A program made the translations under genes and the position numbers. Positions 22,518 through 31,235 of a DNA stretch of 44,686 nucleotides are shown here, in pieces. Under the pieces are notes generated by a model. The model did not search any database. It had not been told where the DNA came from and was given only the letters and a program-made list of their open reading frames with translations. Origin of the DNA: Bacteroidales bacterium (GTDB lineage Bacteria; Bacteroidota; Bacteroidia; Bacteroidales; UBA932); the NCBI GenBank assembly GCA_017617475.1, contig JAFZWC010000031.1:1-44686 (forward strand). Direction: 5' to 3'. Every line of letters starts with the position of its first letter. The first letter of the stretch is position 1.

Positions 22518-24879
22518 AGAGGATGGTTTGTTTTAATCTGATGTCGTCGGAGGAGGCACCCACCTGGATTTCAAATTCTCCGGGTTCCACCACGCGCTGC
22601 ATGGCGGGGTTCACCAGCTCGAAGGCGCTGCGGTCCAGGGGAAGGGTAACGGTGACTGTTTCCCCGGCCGGGATGTTTTTCACGCGCCGGAAAGCGCAGA
22701 GCTGCTTCCGCGGCCGTGCCGTTGAGGCCACCAGGTCCCGGATATACACCTGCACCACTTCGTCACCGGCCATGTTGCCGGTGTTGGTAATGTCTACGGA
22801 TAAGGAAACAGATCCTTCGCTATCGCTCAGGATGACAAGACTGTCATTTCGAGCGCCGCCCTTGTCATTTCGAGCGTAGTCGAGAAATCTCAAATTCCTA
22901 TATTCAAACGTGGTGTAGCTGAGCCCATACCCGAAGGGGTACAGCGGAGCGGCGCTTTCTTCCACGTAGTCGTGGCTGTAGGGGAGTTTGCGGTTGTAGT
23001 ATACGGGCAGCTGGCCCACGCTGCGGGGCACGCTCACGCTCAGGCGTCCGGCAGGGTTGTACCGGCCCAGGAGCACGTCGGCCAGGGCTGTTCCGCCTTC
23101 GCCTCCGGGGTACCAGAGGGTGAGCAGGGCATCGGCGTTATCGGCCGCCCATTTTTTGTCCAGCGGCCGGCCTTCTATGTATACCACCACCAGCGGCGTA
23201 CCGGTGGCCTTGAGTTCCTTGAGCAGCTGCGGTTGCAGGCCCATCAGGTCCAGGGTGCTGCGGTCGAAGCCTTCACCGGCCTCCATGTCGGAGACGGCGG
23301 TCTGGTCCACCACGGCGGCGCCGGTGTCAATGTATTTGGTGCGGAAGTCGCGGGCCGACGAGCCGCCTACCACCACTACGGCCACATCGGCCTTCCGGGC
23401 AGCCTGGACGGCCTCGGCTATGTTATTGCTCTTGGTGTCCCGGACGGCGCAACCCTTTACGTAAGTGACGGCGGCCCCGGCGTTCTGAAGGCCCGTGAGC
23501 ATGGTTATCACGCTGGCGGGCTCCTGCGGGGCGGTATAATCGCCCAGCTGGTTGTACATGTTGTGGGCATTGGGGCCGATGAGGGCAATCCGCGTCCCGG
23601 CCCTCAGCGGCAGTACGCCGTCGTTCTTCAGGAGGGTGACGCCTTCCCGGGCGGCCTGTGCGGCCACGGCCAGGTTTTCTGCGCTGCGCACGCCGTCGGC
23701 CGAATCTTCCGGCAGATAAGGGTTGTCAAAGAGGCCGGCCTCGAACTTGCGGATAAGCACGCGTCTGACGGCACGGTCAACATAGGCCATGTCCAGGCGG
23801 CCGCTCTCTACGGATTCCTTGAGGAGGGGATAGCAGTGAGCGCCCAGGTCCACATCCACACCGGCCTTGAGGGCCATTTCGCCGGCTTCCTGGCGGTCTT
23901 TGGCCACGTGATGGCTGGTGTAGATGCCGTCGATGCTTTCCAGGTCGCTCACCACGAAGCCCCGGAAGTTCCAGCGGTCTTGCAGAACGCCCGTCAGCAG
24001 TTCCGGGTTGCAGGTGGTGGGTATACCGTCGATGGTGTTGTAGCTGGTCATGACGCTCAGTGCGCCGTTGTCAATGGCGGCCTTGAAGGTGGGCAGAACG
24101 TTCTCTTCCAGGTCCCGGGGGCCGATGTGCGAGGGGCTGCCGTTGTGGCCGCCTTCGGGAATGCCGTACGCCACGAAGTGCTTGAGGGTGGAGATGACGC
24201 CCTTTGAAGAGGTGCCGCGCACCATGGCCGATGCCATCTGCGAGGTAAGGTATACGTCTTCTCCGTAGGTTTCTTCCACGCGGGACCAGCGGGGTTCGCG
24301 GCTCAAGTCAATCACCGGGCCGTAGCCGATGGTGCCGCCCTGGGCCATGAGCTCGGAGCCTATCACCTGCCCCACCTGCTCCAGCAGTTCGGGGTCCCAG
24401 GTGGCGCTGAGGCCGATGGAGGTAGGGAACACGGTGGTGCCTATGGCCATGTGTCCGTGAGGGGCTTCCTCGGCCAGGATGATGGGAATGCCCAGGCGGG
24501 TGGAGTCAATGGCATAGTGCTGCAGGGCGTTGTACGCCTGCACGGCCAGCCGGGGATTCAGACCGGTTTCCAGGGTTTTGCGGGTCCAGGGGTCGGCCCT
24601 GAAGGTGGCCCATAGCATGCCCCCGTGCTGCTTCTGCACAAAGTCCCGGTAATTGTCCGTGATGCGGACAGTGGCTCCATCCTTCTCATACATCGGCCAG
24701 CCCAGCGGGCATAGCAGCTGTCCCAGCTTTTCGTCCAGGGTCATGCGGGAGAGAAGGTCGTCGGCCCTTTCCTGGGCGCTCTTGCCGGCGTCCTTGTACG
24801 CGGGCGTCTTTTCTCCGCAGGAAAGAATGAGGATAACGGCAGCCAGCGAGGCTATCCATTTGCCGGGAAATGCATGCAT
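22510..24879 (-). CDS. GH3 beta-glycosidase lipoprotein with repeat-derived insertion (789 aa)
   Basis: A lipoprotein signal ends LILSC (Cys21). The GH3 barrel runs from RMTLDEKLGQLLCP through LKHFVAYGIPEGG to FVVSDLESIDG, where Asp312 is the expected nucleophile. The second alpha/beta domain carries RIALIGPNAHNMYNQLGDY, and a fibronectin-III-like domain ends the protein (DITNTGNMAGDEVVQVYI). Residues 664-690 are encoded exactly by an 81-bp palindromic-repeat cluster (22810-22890) lying between EYRNL and VSLSVDITN; frame is kept. Beta-glucosidase or xylosidase activity is the family norm for this architecture; a role on N-glycans is not obvious from sequence. It is the first gene of the operon, with a TATCTTTG box at 24905-24912. 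Confidence 0.93.
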   Translation of the reverse strand: MHAFPGKWIASLAAVILILSCGEKTPAYKDAGKSAQERADDLLSRMTLDEKLGQLLCPLGWPMYEKDGATVRITDNYRDFVQKQHGGMLWATFRADPWTRKTLETGLNPRLAVQAYNALQHYAIDSTRLGIPIILAEEAPHGHMAIGTTVFPTSIGLSATWDPELLEQVGQVIGSELMAQGGTIGYGPVIDLSREPRWSRVEETYGEDVYLTSQMASAMVRGTSSKGVISTLKHFVAYGIPEGGHNGSPSHIGPRDLEENVLPTFKAAIDNGALSVMTSYNTIDGIPTTCNPELLTGVLQDRWNFRGFVVSDLESIDGIYTSHHVAKDRQEAGEMALKAGVDVDLGAHCYPLLKESVESGRLDMAYVDRAVRRVLIRKFEAGLFDNPYLPEDSADGVRSAENLAVAAQAAREGVTLLKNDGVLPLRAGTRIALIGPNAHNMYNQLGDYTAPQEPASVITMLTGLQNAGAAVTYVKGCAVRDTKSNNIAEAVQAARKADVAVVVVGGSSARDFRTKYIDTGAAVVDQTAVSDMEAGEGFDRSTLDLMGLQPQLLKELKATGTPLVVVYIEGRPLDKKWAADNADALLTLWYPGGEGGTALADVLLGRYNPAGRLSVSVPRSVGQLPVYYNRKLPYSHDYVEESAAPLYPFGYGLSYTTFEYRNLRFLDYARNDKGGARNDSLVILSDSEGSVSLSVDITNTGNMAGDEVVQVYIRDLVASTARPRKQLCAFRRVKNIPAGETVTVTLPLDRSAFELVNPAMQRVVEPGEFEIQVGASSDDIRLKQTILYE
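22810..22890 (-). repeat. Three palindromic repeat units inside the GH3 coding sequence
   Basis: 22810-22836 is a minus-oriented unit (GTCATCCTGAGCG to GAAGGATCT), 22843-22860 is a left-half unit (GTCATTTCGAGCGCC) and 22864-22890 is a full plus-oriented unit (GTCATTTCGAGC to CGAGAAATCT). The cluster is 81 bp, exactly 27 codons, and has no stop in the coding frame. Confidence 0.9.
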
Positions 24880-24904
24880 AAGGGGTTGTGGTTTGTGTTA
24901 TCAA

Positions 24905-24912
24905 CAAAGATA
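24905..24912 (-). promoter_or_regulatory. -7 promoter box for the glycan operon
   Basis: The minus strand reads TATCTTTG, 25 nt upstream of the GH3 start at 24879. It is divergent from the box at 24941-24948. No clear -33 element was seen. Confidence 0.75.
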
Positions 24913-24940
24913 CACATTATTCCCTTAAAAGAAAAATGCC

Positions 24941-24948
24941 TATCTTTG
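24941..24948 (+). promoter_or_regulatory. -7 promoter box for the polyprenyl synthetase gene
   Basis: TATCTTTG followed by CAC lies 17 nt before the ATG at 24966. It excludes upstream in-frame ATGs (24888, 24936) as likely starts. Confidence 0.8.
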
Positions 24949-24965
24949 CACAAATATCGCATTCC

Positions 24966-25940
24966 ATGATTACAGAAGCCGTCCTTGACAAGGCCGTTGC
25001 CGACCTTTTTCAAAACATTGAGTTCCAGGCAGAGCCCTCGGGCCTGTACGACCCTCTCCGCTATATGGTGGCCATTGGCGGGAAGCGCATCCGTCCCCGG
25101 CTGTGCCTTACCACGTATGGCGTTTATGCTCAGGAACTTAATCAGTCTATTCTGCAGCCGGCAGCGGGCTTGGAGGTCTTCCATACCTTCACCCTCATCC
25201 ACGACGACATCATGGACCGCAGCCCCCTGCGCCGCGGCCACGACACGGTGTGGAAAAGGTGGAACGAAGACACTGCCATCCTGAGCGGCGACGTCATGTG
25301 CATTGACGCCTACAAGCGCGTGGCCCAGGCGCCCCCCGCGGTGTTGCCGCAGGTGCTGGCGCTCTTCTCCAAGACGGCGGCCGAAGTTTGCGACGGCCAG
25401 CAGCTGGACATGGACTTTGAGCAGCGCGGCATAGTGCCCATGGACGAGTACATGCAGATGATCGGCCTCAAGACGGGCGTACTCATTGCCTGCGCCGCCC
25501 AGATGGGCGCCCTCATCGCCGGTGCCGACGAGCGTAGCCAGAAATGCCTGTACGACTACGGCTACGAGCTGGGTCTGGCCTTCCAGGTGGCCGACGATTA
25601 CCTGGACGCCTACGGAGACCAGAAGGTGTTCGGCAAGCCCATAGGCGGTGACATTCTCAATGAAAAGAAGTCCTGGCTCACCGTGAAGGCCAACGAACTG
25701 GGTGCCAAGGGTTTGGAAGAAGCCCTGGCCGCTCCCGCCGTCACGGAAGGGGAAAAGCAGGACAAGATTGCCCGCGTCATGGACATCTATGCCGGCGTGG
25801 GCATTGCCGATGCGGCACGCGAGGCCATCGGCCAGCTGAGCGACAACGCCATTGCCAAGGCTTCCGCCGCAGCCATGGATGCCGCGGGCTTCGAGGCCCT
25901 GAAGCGTTTTGCCGATTCCCTGGTGGGCCGCGCCAAATGA
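24966..25940 (+). CDS. Polyprenyl synthetase, all-trans (324 aa)
   Basis: The enzyme condenses isopentenyl diphosphate onto an allylic primer to make farnesyl, geranylgeranyl or longer prenyl diphosphates. Both aspartate-rich motifs are present: DDIMD at 80-84, followed by RSPLRRG, and DDYLD at 210-214, followed by AYGD. GGKRIRPRLCL near residue 40 is the third conserved block. Two Asp-rich motifs plus a length of 324 aa fit the polyprenyl synthetase family; product chain length is not assigned. The start is set by the promoter box. Its stop overlaps the ATG of the U32 gene (ATGA), so the two are coupled. It pairs logically with dxs, the entry enzyme of the MEP isoprenoid pathway, further along the window. 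Confidence 0.93.
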   Translation: MITEAVLDKAVADLFQNIEFQAEPSGLYDPLRYMVAIGGKRIRPRLCLTTYGVYAQELNQSILQPAAGLEVFHTFTLIHDDIMDRSPLRRGHDTVWKRWNEDTAILSGDVMCIDAYKRVAQAPPAVLPQVLALFSKTAAEVCDGQQLDMDFEQRGIVPMDEYMQMIGLKTGVLIACAAQMGALIAGADERSQKCLYDYGYELGLAFQVADDYLDAYGDQKVFGKPIGGDILNEKKSWLTVKANELGAKGLEEALAAPAVTEGEKQDKIARVMDIYAGVGIADAAREAIGQLSDNAIAKASAAAMDAAGFEALKRFADSLVGRAK

Positions 25941-27241
25941 TGGACCGGAGGGAACTGGAAATAATGGCTCCTGCGGGCAATTTCGGTTGCCTGACGGCCG
26001 CCGTAGAGGGCGGGGCCAATTCCGTGTATTTCGGCATCGGCCATCTGAACATGCGTTCGCATTCGGCCAACAATTTCTCCCGTGAAGACCTTCCCGAGAT
26101 TATGCGCATTTGCCGCGCATACGGCATCCGGGGCTATATGACGCTGAATATCACCCTGTTCGGTGAAGACCTCCAGGCGGCCTACGACACGCTGGACGCC
26201 GCCAAGGCCGCCGGGGTAGATGCCATCATAGCCTCCGACATGGCCTGCATCCTCTATTGCCGGAAAATCGGCCTGGAGGTGCATATCTCTACGCAACTGA
26301 GCATTTCCAACATAGAGTCTTTGCGTTTTTACGCCCAATGGGCCGATGTGGTGGTGCTGGCGCGGGAACTCAATCTGGAGCAGGTGAAAGCCATCCACGA
26401 CGCCATTGTTTCCGAGCATATCTGCGGCCCTTCCGGGCAGCTGGTGCGCATTGAGATGTTCGCGCACGGGGCTTTCTGCATGGCCACGTCCGGCAAGTGC
26501 TATCTTTCGCTGGCAGCCTATGGCGAAAGCGCCAACCGCGGCGCCTGCATGCAGGTGTGCCGCCGGGGTTACGTGGTCACAGACTACGAGACGGGCTTCC
26601 AGGTACACATTGACAACAAGTACCTGATGTCACCCAAGGACCTCTGTACCATCGATTTCCTGGACAAGTTCGTGGAGGCGGGCGTGAAGGTGTTCAAGAT
26701 TGAAGGCCGGGCCCGGAGTGCCGATTATGTAAAGATTACGTCGGCCTGTTACCGCGAGGCTGCCGATGCCGTGGCCGACGGCACCTTTACCCCGGAACTG
26801 GGGGCCTCCTACAAGGAGCGCCTGGCCACCGTTTTCAACCGGGGCTTCTGGGACGGGTATTACCTGGGAGCACCCATGGGCGAGTGGAGCGCCAAGTACG
26901 GCAGCAGCGCCACCCGTACCAAGGTGTACGTGGGAAAAGTGACCAACTGGTTCGCCAAGATAGGAGTGGCCGAGATTCAGGTGGAGGCCACCCCGCTGCA
27001 CCAGGGCGACGAGGTCATGTTCATAGGCAACACCACGGGCATGCTGGAAATGAAGGTAGAAGACCTCTGGCTGGACTTCAAACCAGTTTCCGAGGTGCCC
27101 CAGGGCGTCCGCTGCTCCATAGCCGTGCCCCTGGATTCCATGCCGGTAGACCAGGTAAACGGAGACGCCGCACCCGGTGAAAGGATCCATCCGAGGCGCG
27201 GCGACAAACTGTATATCTGGACTTCGTCTTTGTCATCCTGA
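25937..27241 (+). CDS. U32 family peptidase / tRNA hydroxylation-type protein (434 aa)
   Basis: The protein begins ELEIMAPAGNFGCLTAAVEGGANSVYFGI, the hallmark of family U32, and has the cysteine-containing segment SGKCYLSLAAYGESANRGACMQVCRRGY used for an iron-sulfur cluster in TrhP-type members. FKIEGRARSADYVK and the C-terminal beta-barrel are also typical. Members include collagenase-like peptidases, but several are now linked to prephenate-dependent 5-hydroxyuridine formation in tRNA; which applies here is not known. It overlaps the polyprenyl synthetase gene by 4 nt. The last codons and the TGA stop (SLSS-stop) fall inside a palindromic repeat at 27232-27263, so the C-terminus has been reset by that element. 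Confidence 0.9.
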   Translation: MMDRRELEIMAPAGNFGCLTAAVEGGANSVYFGIGHLNMRSHSANNFSREDLPEIMRICRAYGIRGYMTLNITLFGEDLQAAYDTLDAAKAAGVDAIIASDMACILYCRKIGLEVHISTQLSISNIESLRFYAQWADVVVLARELNLEQVKAIHDAIVSEHICGPSGQLVRIEMFAHGAFCMATSGKCYLSLAAYGESANRGACMQVCRRGYVVTDYETGFQVHIDNKYLMSPKDLCTIDFLDKFVEAGVKVFKIEGRARSADYVKITSACYREAADAVADGTFTPELGASYKERLATVFNRGFWDGYYLGAPMGEWSAKYGSSATRTKVYVGKVTNWFAKIGVAEIQVEATPLHQGDEVMFIGNTTGMLEMKVEDLWLDFKPVSEVPQGVRCSIAVPLDSMPVDQVNGDAAPGERIHPRRGDKLYIWTSSLSS

Positions 27242-27263
27242 GGCACGCAGGGCCGAAGGATCT
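27232..27263 (+). repeat. Palindromic repeat supplying the U32 stop codon
   Basis: Starts GTCATCCTGAGGC and ends CCGAAGGATCT; ATCCT pairs with AGGAT. It spans the end of the U32 gene and the gap to the convergent membrane-protein gene. A 5-bp GTCTT/AAGAC hairpin follows at 27264-27278. Confidence 0.8.
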
Positions 27264-27267
27264 GTCT

Positions 27268-28404
27268 TTAGATAAGACTTATCAATAAATATAGGAAGTG
27301 GGCAATGATGCCTGCGCACAGACCGGCAATGGTGTGTGCTCCCAGCGCTTTGGAAATGACCTTGCGGTAGCCCAGGGAGTCCAGCATGGCGGTATGGGTA
27401 GAGAGATAACCGCTCCAGCACATGCCGATGGCGGTGAATACCGCAATGGCGTTGCCGTCCAGAATGCCGGCGGCGTTGAAGGTGGGCAGCAGGCCCAGGG
27501 CGGCACCCACGGCACCCAGTGCCGTCATGGGGAAGGCTATGAGCTCCATGTTGGTAAAGCCGAACAGCCATTCGAATACCCAGTGAATCTTCTCGGCCAG
27601 CCAGGGAAGGACGGGCACGCCCTGCGAGGAGGAACCGTCGTACACGCCACCGTCACCGGGGCCGAAGGTAATCATGATAACGGCTGTGGTGATGATGAGC
27701 ACGCCCGGAATAATCTGCAGGCCCAGTTCCACACCGTTCTTACCACCGTCCAGGATGGCGTTCAGAAAACGCATGAACACGCCGTCTTTCTTCTGCTTCT
27801 CAACCGTTTCCGGAATCTCTTCCTCAATGGTGGCGGCTACGGGAGAATCCAGTTCGGGATAGTCCTTGAGGCAGCTGCGCTGCATGAGGCGGGTAGAGAT
27901 GATGGAGCCGCAGATGGCGCCCAGCAGGCCCACCAAGGCGGCGGCCACCTGGGTATAGCCCACCATGGTGATGATAACCACGAAACCCATGCCGAAGGCC
28001 GTTCCGAAGTTGGTGAGCGAAATCAACTGATACTTTTTGAAATAGGAAGAGAACTTCTTGTCCTTGGACAGGGCTATGATGGCCGGGTTGTCGGACAGGA
28101 AGGTCATGACGCCGCCCAGGGCAGCTACGCCCGGAAGGTTATACAGCGGCTTCATGAGAGGGCGCAGCACCCGCTCCAGCAGGTTTACCACGCCGAACTC
28201 CGACATCAGTTTGGACAGGGCTCCGGTGAGGACGGTTATGCCCATGAGGTAGAACACGGTGTTCAGCAGCAGGTCGTGGGCCGTGTTCATGATGGTCTTG
28301 ACCATGTTGGCACTGCCCATACGGCTGCCCAGCAGCACAAAGGCCAGGACCAGCACGGCCAGAAAAACAAATGCCTCAATGGTAGAACGGCGAATCTTTT
28401 TCAT
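27268..28404 (-). CDS. Nucleoside-recognition (Gate) domain membrane protein (378 aa)
   Basis: A polytopic inner-membrane protein with about eight hydrophobic segments. The N-terminal one is IEAFVFLAVLVLAFVLLGSRM; others include LLLNTVFYLMGITVLTGALSKLM, LISLTNFGTAFGMGFVVIITMVG and the C-terminal HTIAGLCAGIIAHFLYLLIS. Conserved blocks such as GALSKLMSEFGVVNLLERVLRPLM and GVAALGGVMTFLSDNPAI match the nucleoside-recognition/Gate superfamily, close to the CD0519/CD1768-type proteins annotated in Bacteroidota and Clostridia. The substrate is unknown. It starts 12 nt after the RNase R stop, so it is co-transcribed with rnr. Confidence 0.8.
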   Translation of the reverse strand: MKKIRRSTIEAFVFLAVLVLAFVLLGSRMGSANMVKTIMNTAHDLLLNTVFYLMGITVLTGALSKLMSEFGVVNLLERVLRPLMKPLYNLPGVAALGGVMTFLSDNPAIIALSKDKKFSSYFKKYQLISLTNFGTAFGMGFVVIITMVGYTQVAAALVGLLGAICGSIISTRLMQRSCLKDYPELDSPVAATIEEEIPETVEKQKKDGVFMRFLNAILDGGKNGVELGLQIIPGVLIITTAVIMITFGPGDGGVYDGSSSQGVPVLPWLAEKIHWVFEWLFGFTNMELIAFPMTALGAVGAALGLLPTFNAAGILDGNAIAVFTAIGMCWSGYLSTHTAMLDSLGYRKVISKALGAHTIAGLCAGIIAHFLYLLISLI

Positions 28405-28416
28405 ATAGTTTGGTTA

Positions 28417-30543
28417 TTATTTGCGTTTGCGGCGGGGGCGGCGTTCGTGCTGGGCCATGGCGCGTTCCATGTCGGCCTCGGGGGATTCGGGCTCATCGGC
28501 CATGGGAATCTCCGGCAGGTCTTCCACCAGTTCGTAATCCAGGAGCTTCTGCTCCAGGGAGGTGTTCTTGACGCGGATGCGCAGGGCGTCGCCCAGGCGG
28601 ATGATCCGGTGGCTCCTGCGGCCCACGGCACGGTAATGGTCTTCGTCGAAGATGAAGAAATCGCTGCGGATGGTGCGGTAGGGAATCATGCCCTCGATCT
28701 TGGTGGGCTCGATTTCCACGTAAATACCCCACTCGGTAACGCCGGATACGTGGCCGTCGAACTCCTGGCCCACCTTGTCCTGCATGAATTCCACCAGCTT
28801 GTACTTGATGCTTTCGCGCTCGGCCTCGGCGGCCACCACCTCGCGTTCCGAGGCGTGTTTGCACTGGAGGGCGTAATAGTCGGCATTGGCCGAATCCCCT
28901 CCCGCCAGATAGCGGGCCAGCAGGCGGTGCACCATCATGTCCGGATAGCGGCGGATGGGCGAGGTAAAGTGGGTATAGAAATCGAAGGCAAGGCCATAGT
29001 GGCCGATATTGTCTACGGAGTAGCAGGCCTTGGCCATGGAACGCAAGGCCAGGATTTGTATGGCGCCCATCTCAGGCTTGTTCTTGACCTCCACCATAAG
29101 CTGGTTCAGGGCCAGGGCAATGTCTTTTCCGTTGCCGATGGGGCCCATCTTGTGACCCAGGTTGCCGGCGAAGTCCCGCAGGCCGCCCAACTTTTCCATG
29201 TTGGGTTCGTCGTGGATACGGTAGACGAAGGTCTTGGCCTTTGACTGGGCCTTGCCATTCATCTTGCCGCCGGTGGCCACATATTCGGCCACGTTGCGGT
29301 TTGCGAGCAGCATGAATTCCTCGATGAGCCAGTTGGCCTCCTTGGAGAACTTCTGATGCACGCCGATGGGCTTGCCGTTCTCGTCAATGTCTACCTTCAT
29401 CTCCGGGCGGTCGAAGTTGACGGCGCCGGCGGCGAAGCGCTTCTTGCGAAGCTTCAAGGCTATCTTATTGAGGGTGAGGACGGCTTCCTTGATATCGGCC
29501 GGGACTAATCCACACTCGCTTCCCTGGCCGAATTCCTGCTCCATGGCGGCGTCGCCGGCCTCGATGATGGCCTGGGCCAGTTCGTAGTCAAAGCGGTAGT
29601 CGGAAATGATGTTGGTACGGCCGAACCAGGGGTTGAAAACCTTGCCCTGGGGCGTAATCTCAAACACGGCGCTGAAGGTGAGCTTTTCCTCGTGGGGGCG
29701 CAGGGAGCACAGTTTGTTGGAGAGTTTCTCCGGCAGCATGGGAACGGTGCGGTCCACCAGATACACGGAAGTGCCGCGGGCCTGGGCCTCCCTGTCCACC
29801 GCCGTGTCCGGCCTCACGTACCAGGTGACATCGGCAATGTGGATACCCACCTCGAAGTTGCCGTTGTCCAGTTTGCGGAAACTGAGGGCGTCGTCGTAGT
29901 CCTTGGCGTCGGTAGGGTCTATGGTGAAGGTGAGCACCTTGCGGAAATCCCTGCGGTGCGCGCGGTCCTTGTCGGTAATTTCTTCCGAGATGGCATCGGC
30001 CGCATTTTCCACGTTCTTTTCAAAGCGGTAAGGGAGGCCGAACTCCGCCAGGATGGCGTGCATCTCGGTTTCGTTCTCTCCGGGCATGCCCAAAACGTCA
30101 ACCACATGGCCGAAAGGACCGGCGGCTCCGCGCTCCCAGCCGTCTACCACCGCCGCCACCTTCATGCCACGCACGCCGCCTTCCGGCACCGGGACGGAAA
30201 TGTCATAGGGCATGGTCTTGGAGCTCATGAGCACCCAGGCCTGGTTTCCCACAATGTGCAGCAGGCCCACAAAGGGACGGTCGCTCCTCTGCACTATGGA
30301 GATGATTTCTCCGCTGCGGCGCTTGGCCGTGCCGGTTTTCTCCTGTGTTACAGCTACCCGCACAATATCACCGTGCAAGGCTCCCCGGGTTTTGGAAGCC
30401 TTCACATAAACGTCTTCTTCCTGCCCTTCAATGCGCACGAAGGCAAATCCGTCGCGGGACATGAGCACTTTTCCCTCGAATTCGGGGACTACGCGCGCTT
30501 TCTTGTGATTCTTGCGGTTGGGGCTGTTTTTGCGTTTGGACAT
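28417..30543 (-). CDS. rnr: Ribonuclease R (708 aa)
   Basis: RNase R is a processive 3'-5' exoribonuclease that degrades structured RNA. After a basic N-terminus (KRKNSPNRKNHKKAR) come cold-shock domains (about 20-170), the RNB catalytic domain with TIDPTDAKDYDDALSF, in which Asp209, Asp215, Asp217 and Asp218 reproduce the four metal-binding aspartates of the family, and HFTSPIRRYPDMMVHRLL. A C-terminal S1 domain follows (about 605-685: GQEFDGHVSGVTEWGIYVEI) and then a Lys/Arg-rich tail (RRPRRKRK). Length is normal. A TATCTTTG box lies 20 nt upstream of the ATG. Confidence 0.97.
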   Translation of the reverse strand: MSKRKNSPNRKNHKKARVVPEFEGKVLMSRDGFAFVRIEGQEEDVYVKASKTRGALHGDIVRVAVTQEKTGTAKRRSGEIISIVQRSDRPFVGLLHIVGNQAWVLMSSKTMPYDISVPVPEGGVRGMKVAAVVDGWERGAAGPFGHVVDVLGMPGENETEMHAILAEFGLPYRFEKNVENAADAISEEITDKDRAHRRDFRKVLTFTIDPTDAKDYDDALSFRKLDNGNFEVGIHIADVTWYVRPDTAVDREAQARGTSVYLVDRTVPMLPEKLSNKLCSLRPHEEKLTFSAVFEITPQGKVFNPWFGRTNIISDYRFDYELAQAIIEAGDAAMEQEFGQGSECGLVPADIKEAVLTLNKIALKLRKKRFAAGAVNFDRPEMKVDIDENGKPIGVHQKFSKEANWLIEEFMLLANRNVAEYVATGGKMNGKAQSKAKTFVYRIHDEPNMEKLGGLRDFAGNLGHKMGPIGNGKDIALALNQLMVEVKNKPEMGAIQILALRSMAKACYSVDNIGHYGLAFDFYTHFTSPIRRYPDMMVHRLLARYLAGGDSANADYYALQCKHASEREVVAAEAERESIKYKLVEFMQDKVGQEFDGHVSGVTEWGIYVEIEPTKIEGMIPYRTIRSDFFIFDEDHYRAVGRRSHRIIRLGDALRIRVKNTSLEQKLLDYELVEDLPEIPMADEPESPEADMERAMAQHERRPRRKRK

Positions 30544-30562
30544 ATCTGTGTATTAAATCATA

Positions 30563-30570
30563 CAAAGATA
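30563..30570 (-). promoter_or_regulatory. -7 promoter box for rnr
   Basis: TATCTTTG on the minus strand, 20 nt before the rnr ATG, in the short gap after recO. It allows rnr transcription independent of rdgB-recO. Confidence 0.7.
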
Positions 30571-30581
30571 CGCAAAATCCG

Positions 30582-31235
30582 TCAGCGGTACAACTCGCGA
30601 AGCACTTGCAGGGACTTGACCTGTATGTTGGTGTCGGTGTGATAGGAAAGATACTGGAGCAGGACGTCGCAGAGGGCGTTCCTGTTTTCCCCGGACAGGG
30701 GAAGGAGCATGGATTCCTCGAAGCTGGTCTCCAGAAAAGGCTTCAGGCGCGCCAGGTGTTCTCCGGCGAAAGGCGCTATATCCTGCAGGGTGGGCCGGAA
30801 TCCCAGCGCTCCCGCAAATTCCAGCAGGAAACGGATGTGGAAATTGGAGAAATCGCTTTCCAGGGCATCCAGGGTAAGGATGCTGCCAACACACCACTCA
30901 AAGAGCCCGTCCTCGTTGGTGCCGTCCTTGAGGGTTCGCAGCAGCACCTCGGAGAGGAACAGGGTCATGGTGTTCTTGTGAATGTTGTTCCGGATGCCGT
31001 TAAGGGCTTCTTTTGGGCCGATATTGCGGAGGCTCCAGAGTTCACTCTTGGGGTTTTCCACCACCTCGGCCTCCAGGATATTGAGCGGAAGGAAGCGTGA
31101 CATGCCGGCCTTGGCGCCGGAACGCACCAAAAAACCACGCCGGCCCCACTCCCTGGAAAGGGTATGGACGACCAGCGCGTTTTCTCCCACTTTCGTGGTA
31201 GATAATACAATTAAATCTATTACCTCCCCAGCCAT
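30582..31235 (-). CDS. recO: DNA repair protein RecO (217 aa)
   Basis: RecO acts with RecR to load RecA onto SSB-coated single strands in RecF-pathway repair. The N-terminal OB fold is seen in VIDLIVLSTTKVGENALVVHTLSREWG and GFLVRSGAKAGMSRFLPLNILEAEV. The helical C-terminal domain includes TMTLFLSEVLLRTLKDGTNE and FHIRFLLEFAGALGFRP. No zinc-finger cysteines are seen, as in many Bacteroidota members. The ATG shares one base with the rdgB stop (TAATG), so translation is coupled to rdgB. Confidence 0.9.
   Translation of the reverse strand: MAGEVIDLIVLSTTKVGENALVVHTLSREWGRRGFLVRSGAKAGMSRFLPLNILEAEVVENPKSELWSLRNIGPKEALNGIRNNIHKNTMTLFLSEVLLRTLKDGTNEDGLFEWCVGSILTLDALESDFSNFHIRFLLEFAGALGFRPTLQDIAPFAGEHLARLKPFLETSFEESMLLPLSGENRNALCDVLLQYLSYHTDTNIQVKSLQVLRELYR

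Noticed and set aside
22810..22890. Frameshift or assembly error in GH3
   Set aside because: The repeat cluster is exactly 27 codons with no stop and the downstream domain is intact, so a real in-frame insertion is the better reading.
27298..29244. 648-aa plus-strand frame opposite the Gate-domain protein and rnr
   Set aside because: Crosses the boundary of two well-supported minus-strand genes; His/Gln-rich shadow.
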